In this document: one piece after another, positions 1 through 10,400 of the stretch
Position numbering within the stretch: the first letter of the stretch is position 1
Layout of the letters: every line of letters starts with the position of its first letter
Assembly (NCBI GenBank): GCA_000708835.1
Contig: DF237029.1
Location: forward strand, 86,658-150,657
Reading direction: 5' to 3'
Source: Klebsormidium nitens
Taxonomy: Eukaryota > Streptophyta > Klebsormidiophyceae > Klebsormidiales > Klebsormidiaceae
Length of the DNA stretch: 64,000 bases
The notes under the pieces: model-generated
What the model was told of the DNA's origin: nothing
Database searches by the model: none
The model's input: the letters and a program-made list of their open reading frames with translations, nothing else
Position numbers and translations under genes: made by a program

Positions 1-1402
1 ATAAAAGAGGATCTTTAATGAATGGCAGCACATTCTGTGAAACTCAAAAATGTGCAGGAGATACTCTGGGCTTAATTTTCGATGTTCCGCAATGCTTCTT
101 GGCCAGGGCGCAAGCGGCTGATCGTTGGATTCTAGGACATTGATGCCCCAACCTAACAGCCAAAAGATTATTTTCTTCCACATGATACTTTGGATGCATT
201 TGGGATGCATTGACTCGCTTTCTGCCAATGCCACCCAAACGACTCCATCAAAGCTGCACCCGGATGTCCCAGACAGAGAATTTTGATTCCTTGTCAATGG
301 TCCTGTTTCACAATCTCAGCACAATCATGGGTTGCAAAGCATACCTGTTACAACGACCCTGCGCTGAGGAGACAGAGGGGGAGGCGGAAACCCCCTGCTT
401 GCTGCCCCTGCATAGCAGCGCTCTGATGGTTGGAGTTTGCGAAGACAAGATGCTTCGGAAGAACTAAGATATTTCTGCACAGCTTTTCGAACGTTCAGGA
501 TGTTACGAGGGAGTTGATTCATCTTGCCGCGCTAAAATATTGCATACAGGTCAAACGCAGCCAAAGGCCGAGCGGCCATTTGGATTCCCAGCGGCAGAAG
601 CGTCCGCTGATTGCCACGAAAAGCTCAAGTTCCTAAACCCGAGCGCGAAGTCCATGCTATATATTATGCTTATGTCCCTGGATGCCGAAAGCTGACCAAC
701 ATTTTCTGAGCAAGGAGGAAATGAATCAGATGAACCTCCCTTCTGAAGAGCAGAGAGCGAGCTGAGCTGCGAGCTAGGAACTAGACGTGGACGCAGGACC
801 TCAACATCATGGCATGATCCGGCTTGTGGTACATAGTTGTACCGCACGTGAAATGCCGGTCAGCCAGGCTCTAGTTAGATTTGTCCGACTGCAGCCTGAA
901 GCCTAAGGGATCCCTCTTGGTCTGCTCGCAAACTTGCAACGAGCTGCTCACATTGAGTCACAAGTTCCGGAGCTAGGAGCCCGCTAACGTGGTGAGATGC
1001 ATGACGGCCGTGCATGCAAAACGCAGGGCATTCGTTTCAGAGGAAAGCTTTCTCTGCCGGGCACAATGACCTACCGTACCAAGGTTTCTGCTGCCAGTGG
1101 GAGGGTGGAGGAGGGATCTGTGAGTTCCTACTGTCGGGAAGAAAGAAAGCAGGCTCCTGTTGGATCCGGGTTTGCAAGGGAGCACGTCAGCTTCGAGTGC
1201 CTGCTTATCTGCAGCCTGCATCTTGCATCTCCCATCACGTCAGCAGCTCGTCATGGTGGCCGCATCGCTCGCCGTGCCCCAGGCGGGGTGCTCTTGGCTT
1301 CTCTTGGGAGGCCAGAGGGTTTCACCGACGCGGACGTGGACTTGTCAGCAGTTCCTAGTTGTTCCTCCCTCCCCTCCTAGCAGACGAAGCCTGAATGTGA
1401 AG
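1..1402. other. Intergenic / 5' flank of the dehydrogenase gene, no gene recognised
   Basis: I see no conserved protein block on either strand. The reading frame that holds the dehydrogenase start is open upstream to about position 1160, so a longer N-terminus or a transcribed leader is possible, but the upstream residues look unlike a conserved protein. The first kilobase may include the flank of a neighbouring gene outside the window. Confidence 0.5.
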
Positions 1403-4400
1403 ATGGCCCGCATCTCTGACCGCAAAGAGAGCAATGCCAGCATCTCTTACGGCAAAGAAAGCAATGGACGTCTGACGAAGGGGATCCCATACGCTGAGGC
1501 TGCGGAACGGAGGAGGAAGCTGAATAAGCCTACGCCGTTCGAGGACCAGCTATTGGACGCAACAAATGAGTTTCTGAACGTGTTGGCTTATCCGATCGGG
1601 CTTGGAGTTTTAGCAGCCTCGCTGCCTGCCATTTGGACTTACAGGCTGGTCTCGGACGCACTTTCGCAGCCAGCAGACATGACGGACAAGGTGGTCCTGA
1701 TCACCGGAGCTAGCTCGGGCCTCGGGGAGGTAAGCTGAAATAGAGGATTTGTTATGGAGAATGTAAGGGAAGGTCAACTGGGAGAAAGCCGTGCAGAGGA
1801 TGTTTTGGAGAGTAGCTTAGAGAAAGTCTCAGAAGGTTTCTTGATAAGCTGCAAGGAGATCTTCAAAGTGAGCTGGTGACGAGCCCATCAATGGGCTACA
1901 TCTCAAGCTTACTTAGTTCAAGGACCACGGATCCTTGTGAGCATGTCGGTTTCGGTTGAGTACCTTGCACCACAATGAGTTCCTATTGAAGTATTGGCAT
2001 CGAGGAGCGCTTTTTGTCATGTGGTAGAGGAAAGTTTTGAGCCTGCCTTGATTTTATCATCGTTCTTTGAGCAGTACGTTGTGGATATAGCTGTTTAGTC
2101 TTCTTAAGGAGTCTCCCTTCTTGATCGTGGCACGCCGCCACAGGCTTAATCAGGACTGCTTCTCACATTCTACTCCACAACATCATCTGGAGCAGACTCT
2201 GCAGAGCCTACTAACTAACTAACTTCTAACTAACTATTTAACTAGTTAACTTCTCTGACAAGTAAAGCAGTTTTGTTTGCCCTGCAGGACATGGCATATG
2301 AGTACGCCAGGCTTGGCGCCCGGTTGGCTCTCGTTGCGCGGAGAAAGGAGAAGCTCAAAGACGTCGCAGCAAATGCCTGGTGTGTCTACCTGCTCCATTC
2401 TGCTTTTGTTGATGCAGAGCAAACGGAGAGGGTGCAGTCGGTGCAGACGGTTTTCGTTTGTTGCTTTTTCGTAAATGATGGTTTATGCTTAAAGGGATCT
2501 CAATCAAGCCATCATACATTGCCAGTATCAGCTCACGGCACCTTGGCCTGGGTATAGGGGTTGCTTTTAATGGGACCCAAATATATCACTAGCAATCGGC
2601 AGCCCATGCCTCTGCCAGCCGTATAGGGTATCTATTACTGCACAATGAGACTCTCCCAGATCGTTTCATAAGTGGCAGACGCGCAGTGTGAGATTGCCGA
2701 GCTTTAGTGATTCTGGCAAGGCTGGGTTTGTGCCAGCATAGTTGGTTTTGGAAGGCCACAGCTTAAATGGAGTCAGAGTAAGAATGTTTGAAGGACTGTG
2801 CAGGGCTTTGGGTGCTCATGACGTTCTGGTGGTGGATGCCGATCTCGGGAATGAGGATGGGTGCAAGGACGCACTTTCCAGGACCCTCGGCCACTACAGG
2901 AGATGTGAGTGAGTTAGTGGTTCAATGGTGGTACCGAACAGGTTTTTTGAAACCATGGAATCCTGAAGCTTGGGCTAAGGCTGCTCTTTAATGCTTTGCA
3001 ACCGACGTATGCCTGGAAGGGAAGACTAATCCTGAGCTTAAGAAGCTCCGGAGCCAATTGCCCAATGATTTTGCAGCAGATTTCTGGGGAAGTGTCACTG
3101 AGGCCTCGTGTGCGCATGTCAACCTCAATGGTTGTCAACACTTTAAATCTGCTTTTTTTTTTTAAAATAAAGGGTTAATAAAGGGTTGAATATCAATAAA
3201 CGGTTGAAGCCTGCAAGCCTTGATCTCAATGACATTGGCAGTATTCGGCAGCGCATAATGGTGGGCTCTGCATCAGTTCTCCGATCTATCTTTGATCAGA
3301 TGATTGTTTGCGAAGTGAAAAGGGTTCCCCAATGGCGCCGAGGCACCATATCCTATGATGCTGATCAGATGAATGTTTGCGAGGTGAGAGGTTTTCCTAA
3401 TGCGCCGATGTACCGTATCCTATGATGCTCTCGCCGGCTTTTGTACTCATAAATATGCAGCCTGCTTCTGACAACACCCCGGTTCACTTTGCAGTGGACA
3501 CGCTTGTGAACAACGCTGGACTCTTCCCCAGCTTCTACTTTGAGTCAGCTGACTCGACGGCTGGATTCGACTCTATCATGGTAAGACCTTGCTTCAAGGG
3601 TTGCTTGGTCAATTGATCAAGGAACTGACGACGATTATGACTCGAGTTGTCGATGGGAGTGCATCGAGCTTTTGTCCTTTCCAACAGCTTCGGGTACTTT
3701 ATTGACCTACCATGTTCTCGTTGGATGTGTTCAAGAGTTGCTCGGTGAATCTCTTGGTGATGTATCTCTATGAGAAGCTCACTTTGCCGAGATTCAAACC
3801 CTGATCTGCAATACCCTTAACCCTGGATTATCCGCAGGACACCAACTTCTGGAGTTACGTCTACATGACGTACCATGCCCTTCCCCACCTCACGAGAAGC
3901 TCACTTTGCCGAGAATCAAACCTTGATCTGCAATACCCTTAACCCTGGGTTATCTGCAGGACACCAACTTTTGGAGTTACGTGTACATGACGTACCATGC
4001 CCTCCCCCACCTGCGGGCCAGCCAGGGCAACATCTACGTCACGGCATCCGTCTCCTCCATCGCCCCAGTGCCGATGAACTCCTTCTATAATGTACGTGCA
4101 TTTGCATAACGTATGTGCATTTCTATGACGTATGCGCATTTCTATAACGGATGTGCATTTCAACGGGACTTCTTTGGCTGTTAAGCTTGGATGGTTAGGG
4201 GCTGTTTATGGCTGGTCAGAGAATGGTTTTATGTCCAGCATTCAGACCTCGCTTTAACCAGCCCCGGCAAAAGGCTAAAGCCGGGTCAGATGTCCAATAA
4301 CCTGAGACTAAGTCTGATGAAAAGAAAAAAGACTGAGTGGTCCGCCTGGTTAGAAGCCAAAACTTGCTGTGAAATTGTACGAGACGTGACCCACTGTTGC

Positions 4401-6141
4401 TTCTTTGCGCGACCATTCTCCCTGGTATTTCGATTTTAGGGGTGTAGGGTTTCAGGATCTCCTGTGTCCATGTTTACGTAGGTTCAGGAAGGTCGAAAGA
4501 ACTGTGCACCAGTAGGGCTTCCGGTGAAGAGGCGGGGCGCCTCGCTTCGTTTGGTTCAATTACATCGCCCTGTATAGCAGTGCACTACCAAGACGTTGCT
4601 TGTTTGAGACCGACGTGTAGGTTATAGGGTTGATGAGCATCTTCTTGCAACTCAGGCAGGGGTGCCGAAGTGTAACTAATGCGATCAGGTGAATATCTAT
4701 AAGAAGTAAGCATGCTGTTTTTAAGAAGCACCTTTCCTAGAGCGTACGAGGAGGTGCAAGACAGTCTGACAAGTGTGCTTCTTCCGGTAAGGGTCCACAT
4801 ACGAAAGAGATTGAGCTTTTGTGGAAGCCATAAAGCTCAACCTCTTTCACAGGAAGGTTTGGCTGCTAACCAGGTTTGAGAACCAGAATCTTATATGGTT
4901 CTTTGACCAATATCCACATTATAGCCATGCTAAAAATGTGGTTACTGCTCGAGTCTGGTTATTGGACATTCAACCAGCTTCGAACCGGCCCGTAACCGAC
5001 TATGGTTAACCGCCAAACTTCCCTGTGTTTCTCTGAATCCAGGCCTCCAAGTCTGCGGTGGCGAGCTTTTACCACACGCTGCGCATTGAGCTCGGCCACG
5101 AGGTCCCTATCACCATCTTCTCTCCGGGCCTCGCCAAGTCCGAAATGACGGACGGCAAGTTCGTTCAACCGGACGGCAGTGTTGCGGACTACGAAGAGGG
5201 AATCAGACTGCGCAGGGTAAGCAGGGCCTTTTGGAGTTTTTAGTACCCCAGTGTGGAGCCAATTGGTGAAACTTACAACGTGGTTGATTCATTTGGAACG
5301 TATCAAATCCGTGACGTTTCATGAACTTGAACATTCTGCAGACGCGCTAGATTGGGAGACTGGATCCTGCTTCCGAATCTCGATATTCTCTTGCCCGTCC
5401 GAATTCTGATTGTTCAGGGAAAAGACCTTCTTAAGGACGCGGATAGTGGGCACGAATCTTGCAGACGTCCCGTCGTACGTTGGCTTTCTTGCTTCCGGCT
5501 GTGCTCAAGTGGGAGTAGACCTTTTATGCTTTGTTACCAGACTCTTTAGCATTCCCCAAAGAGAGTGACGTTGAAAGCGGCCTGCTTATGGTTTCTGAGG
5601 GCGTCTCAAGGCAGAGACACGGCATGCTACCTCTAAATCTCTCCGCGTTTGGTTGCTGTGTTGTCGCATCCCCAAAGCCCGTTGTTCACTCTTGCAGCAA
5701 AACGGGTTCGGTCTGGTGCCGCTCATGCCAACGAGCGCAATCGCAAAGGCGGCGGTTGACGCAACCCGCCGGAGGAAGCCGGACGTCATCCATCCCGTAT
5801 GGTACGGGCTCATAGCCTATTACCGTCTCTTGGCGCCAGAGCTGCTGGACCCCCTGCTGCGCACTGTCCTGCTCGGCGATGACAACGCCCCGACCAAAAT
5901 TATCCAAGATGCGCTCGGGGGGGGCATTGGCGAGCCCAACGAGGGGCAGCTGAGAGCGGGGGGGATGCGTGCACCGGGTCGTAGGGATTCGGTTGAAGCA
6001 CCCCAAGGCATGACGTCAATGCTGACCAACGGAACGCCAGGGAGGAAGGTGGCCCGGGACCCTGTGAGGCTCGGAGATAACCTCGACCACATCGTGTACC
6101 TAGGTATCAAGCACCTAACCAGGAGGCTTTGGTTTTTCTAG
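1403..6141 (+). CDS. Short-chain dehydrogenase/reductase (11-beta-HSD-like), membrane-anchored
   Basis: This is a predicted NAD(P)-dependent oxidoreductase of the classical SDR family, about 451 residues. I join exons 1403-1729, 2288-2379, 2804-2904, 3495-3580, 3960-4091, 5043-5216 and 5698-6141; all borders are GT/AG and phases agree. A hydrophobic stretch near residues 55-80 may anchor it to a membrane. The cofactor motif TGASSGLG lies at about residues 101-108, NNAG near 178, and the catalytic YNASK (Y245, K249) is split by the intron between exons 5 and 6. Its order and a second hydrophobic region after the core (VWYGLIAYYRLL) resemble plant hydroxysteroid-dehydrogenase-like proteins. The substrate cannot be told from sequence. 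The C-terminal tail is long and of low conservation, and the stop lies inside a 39-bp direct repeat. The start is the ATG at 1403, followed by a hydrophilic leader; an in-frame start at 1160 is possible but less likely. Confidence 0.85.
3294..3429. repeat. 69-bp tandem duplication in an SDR intron
   Basis: Two diverged copies start at 3294 and 3363. Both begin GATCAGATGA and end with CCTATGATGCT. They lie in the intron before the NNAG exon of the dehydrogenase. Confidence 0.85.
3772..4015 (+). repeat. 122-bp tandem duplication of a 3' splice site and exon start
   Basis: Copy 1 (3772-3893) and copy 2 (3894-4015) share intron end, AG acceptor and the first ~55 coding bases of the SDR exon (reading DTNFWSYVYMTYHALPHL). 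Copy 2 carries the functional exon at 3960. Copy 1, whose acceptor would put an exon at 3838, runs into a stop if read through into copy 2, so it looks like a decoy or dead exon copy. Confidence 0.9.
4088..4163 (+). repeat. Four 19-bp tandem units spanning a 5' splice site
   Basis: Units start at 4088, 4107, 4126 and 4145. The first contains the exon end and its donor (AAT then GTACGT at 4092). Units two and three carry donor-like GTATGT and GTATGC at the same place; unit four has GGATGT and has lost the GT. Confidence 0.85.
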
Positions 6142-6180
6142 GGTTTCAAGCACCTAACCAGGAGGCTTTGGTTTTTCTAG
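6102..6180 (+). repeat. 39-bp direct repeat over the SDR stop codon
   Basis: Two near-identical copies (offset 39) share the block from TCAAGCACC to TTTTTCTAGG. The stop codon at 6139-6141 is at the junction of the copies, so the last ~12 residues derive from the first copy. Confidence 0.9.
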
Positions 6181-7442
6181 GGGTCTGATCGAAAGTCTGC
6201 AAACATATTTGTGTAAACCTAGTGTATATAACCAAGCGAAATCCTCTTGGCTTCGTGGGCCACGGGATAGGGCGACTAGGAAATGATGGGTTTGCTCACC
6301 TAAACAGGTACTCTTTATTGCGGGAATAACAGGCAGGGTGCGCATTTCGACAGCCGCGTCGAGGATTAGGCAAAGATCATTACCACGCTCTTGTACAAGC
6401 TGGCACGCCGACTCAAAGGGAGACCTCGGTCACCGAGTAGTCATACTATAAACCATACACACATAAACATACTATAAGAGGTATTCAGCTCTGCGTGTAT
6501 AAATTCAAGAAGCTACGTAAGACACATATTCACACCTTTGACATGGAGGCTGGTCCTGGTGAAGACGCTGCATGACGGCCTTTGAAAACGGTCACCTTTG
6601 AGAATCAGGCACCTCGGGTTTTCGATCCGATCGCAATACTTCCACATGTGATGGTTTCGTAGTATTAACAAACACTTTCCCGATATATCCAACGGGTGAA
6701 AAGACGCTGTTGAGTATCCTACTTTAGAGTGTAGACAATTCCTTTTTTCTGTCACCGCGCACGGTTACTCTAAATGTGCATGCGAAGAACCTAACACACT
6801 ACAATCCCCAATATGCTCGTACGTAAGCGAGTTTTTGCTTGAAAGGCCGTGAACCACGTAATGTCAAAGCATGCGGCTTGGAAGGTAGAGGGGTCACAGT
6901 AACCACGATAAAGTCAATTTGCCACAGTCCTTGTGCGCGGTATTCAGCCATAATGCATGACCTGGAGATTTTGCTGCGAAATTGGTCTCGAAACTGCACA
7001 AGTCCTACAGTATTTTTGACATTCAGAAGAGAACACTATAAGGTCATCACTCAAACTATGCTATACAAATAATGTATCACATTTCGTAGGTCAAGAACGC
7101 CTTCTATGTCCTCTTATGAAAGCCCTTCTCCGCATGCTCTTAGTGTTTTGTAAACACTATGTTAGGACTGATAACCAGAACGTTCAAAATGTCAAAGGTC
7201 TCGACTATGCTCTCTCAGCAAAGCGCTGATCTTATGATGGCGCTGATCCCTTCCATGGCTTGCCGCTTGCGGGTCTCTTATACTTGATCATATCTACACG
7301 CACACCGCTAAGCGATTTAACCCGACTAACCCGTCTAACGGACCCTCAGATCACAGCGGATGAACTACCGCCTTCCCGACCCCACTAACTCGCTTCCTGC
7401 TCACTAACCCCCTTTATTTCCGGAACTCCATTCGAGCCCAAC
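6181..7442. other. Tail-to-tail intergenic region (SDR / HSP90)
   Basis: Both flanking genes end here. I see no conserved coding block, RNA gene or clear repeat. It probably holds the two 3' untranslated regions. Confidence 0.6.
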
Positions 7443-10400
7443 CTAATCGACCTCCTCCATCTTGCTGCCCTCGTCCGCCCCCTGCTCCTCAAGGGGCGGC
7501 ATGTCCTCATCCCCCCCGCCCTCCGCTTCTTCCGGCTCGTCAATCGACAGCCCCAGCTGCACCATGCGGTAGATGCGCTTCCCGAACGTGGTGGGGTCAT
7601 CCAGGCTGAAGCCTGACGTCAGCAGCGCCGTCTCGTAGAGCAGCAGGACGAGGTCCTTGACGGTCTTGTCGCCCTTGTCCGCCTCCGCGCGCTTGCGCAG
7701 CTCGTTCATGATCGGGTTCGTCGGGTTGATCTCCATTGTCTTCTTGGACGCCATGTACTGCGACTGGCTGCTGTCGCGCAGCGCCTGCAACAAGGGAGCG
7801 ACTGGCGTTAGCTTTTCACATGCAGGTTACCAAGAACTGATCAAGTAAAGCGTTCGGCGGAGTGTTTCAAACTTAAAACGGTTTTGGCATATCTTGGTCT
7901 TGAGCTAGCGCATGTGTCGATCTCAGAGATGCAACGAACTGGCGCAGGTGCCGCTTTCCCAGATGCAACAAACCACTGGATATTTAAGAGACGGCCGTCA
8001 GAATGCATCTGCCGGTGGGCTCAGCAAGGCCAACGAATCCAGATTGTCAACGAATCAGTAAGTCTTAACATCGAATAGAAACTCTGAGACGAACGCGTCA
8101 TCAAATGTGGGCCACGTGGCACCAGCACCAGGAAAGAGCGCAGACAACAAAGAGAGACCCCGCTGGTATCGACGACCCTCTTAAAACGTTCGGCTTAAGC
8201 GCGCGCGTCTTCGTCCAGGAAGATCAACCTCTCAAGAGGAGCAGCTCGGCCCTCACCTGCGCCTTCATGATGCGCTCCATGTTGGCGGACCAGCCGTACT
8301 CGCCGGTGACGAGCACGCAGGGCGACTCGACGACGCGGTCGGAGACGACGACCTTCTCCACGCGGTCGCCCAGAATGTCCTTGATCACCTTGCACAGCGG
8401 CTCGAACTGCGCCTTCAGCTCCTCGAACTTCTTCTTCTCCTCCTCCGTCTCCTCCAGCACCAGGCCCTGCGGACAGAAGCAAGCGTGAGCGACGGAACGA
8501 GGGCGGCGGAAAAGGAGTATACGGGAGCGGGCTTTGAAGCGCGGAATGTTTTGGGGGCTGCTGGAATGTTTTGGGGGCTGCTGGAACAAAGGTAAAACAA
8601 AATCTCTGGTTGGACACAAGGACCAGAGACGGACAATAGGTACCGTGCTCCTTCAAACTGAACGATGCTTCGCAACCTTTTCTGCGTCGCGCTAGAATGG
8701 TGGCAGATCCGAGGCCAGACAACAAGCGAGACCCATTGACCTGCCGCAGAAACGTCCAGCTCCGATTTTCGAACACAGCCTTCACTTGCGGTTCAATGTC
8801 GGGAAACGCAACACAATGATCGGCTCCACTTATGCTAAGGCTTACCTCCTTGGTGGCGGAGACGAGCTTGTGGCCGTCGTACTCCTTGAGCTGCTGCACG
8901 GCAAACTCGTCGATGGGGTCCGTCATGAAGATGACCTCGAAGCCCTTCTTCTTGAGCCGCTCCAGGAACGGCGAGTTCTGCACCGCCTTCAGGCTCTCTC
9001 CCGTGATGTAGTAGATGTTCTTCTGGCCCTCCTTCATGCGCGTCACGTAGTCCTTCAGGCTCGTCATCTGCGGCCACCAGTGTGAAGGAGCAGGTCAGTA
9101 GCAGCTGGAAAAGAGCGTTCTGAGGGGCCTCGTGGGCTTTCAACTGAAGGCCTTCCGTTCCTTTAGAAATCGCATCAGGATGTTTACTACCAGGGGGCCA
9201 GATGACCTTCGTGCTTCATGAATCAACTCCACGTTTTAAAAGAGTATCCACATGTTGTCTTGGCAAAATTCTCCAGAGAACAGCATTAGAAGACAGTTGA
9301 CGGTACAGCACACTCTTACAACATATTCTCCAGAGAACGTGCATTAAAGGACAGTTGACGGTACAGCACACTCTACGGTAGGGGAGAACCATACAGTCAC
9401 CGCAAACTCCGCTCGCAACTTCAGGCCTCACGTCCAGTGTTGCAGGAACATGATCAGAACTCACTTCGCCAAGGACACCGTCAAGCTGCAGATACCCAAG
9501 TTGCAGGAGAACGAAGCTAGATCTTTGAACGCAGCGTACCTCGTCGAGCGACTTGGTGGTATAGTAGCGCAGGAGATCGGCGAGCTTGGCCCGGTTCTGG
9601 CTGTCCTCGTGAATGCCCAGCTTCAGGTTCTTGCTGAAGGCCTCGTAGAACTTCTTGTAGTCCTCCTTGTTTTCCGCCAAGTCGTTGAACATCTCCAGGC
9701 TCTTCTTCACCAGGTTCTTGCGGATCACCTGCAACCGCACATGACGGTGCGTCAGACGTTGCTTCTAGAAGGAGTAAGAGCTCGTCCTAGTGCGAAAAGG
9801 CTAAACAAGCAGTTGACAATTCGAAACCGGCAAATACAAGCTGACCTAAGCAATCTTGCCGAGGTTTGAACAGAGTATCAACATTCAAGTATCAAGGAAA
9901 ACAAAAGAAGACCAACGTTGAAGGACCTCCAAATTCAAAATAGGTGTTACTTAGCAGGGTCTAGTGGTCATCAGGTTACGTATGCAGAGTGCACAAGATT
10001 GAGGAACCGCAGACGGGCAGGGAAAACGGAAACAGAGGAGTTCAGAAAATACAGGCATCAAGCGTCCAAAAATGTGACCAGAGTTTCCGTTCGTGTGACG
10101 CAAGCACGTCGACGCGATCAACACCTTGCTTTCAAAAGAACCGCTTTTCGTTGAACCTATCAAAAACGCCCGTCCACTATTGCGTTACACTCACCTTGAG
10201 GATCTTGTTCTGCTGCAGCATCTCGCGGGAGATGTTGAGCGGCAGGTCCTCGCTGTCGACGACGCCCTTGACGAAGCTGAGGTACTCGGGGATGAGCTCC
10301 TCGCAGTTGTCCATGATGAACACGCGCCGCACGTACAGCTTGATGTTGTTCGGCTTCTTCTTCTGGTCGAACAGGTCGAACGGCGCGCGCTTGGGCACGA

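Noticed and set aside
8195-9067. A 290-codon minus-strand frame read straight through an HSP90 intron
   Set aside because: The middle part is unconserved and the flanking pieces splice exactly into HSP90 at GT/AG borders.
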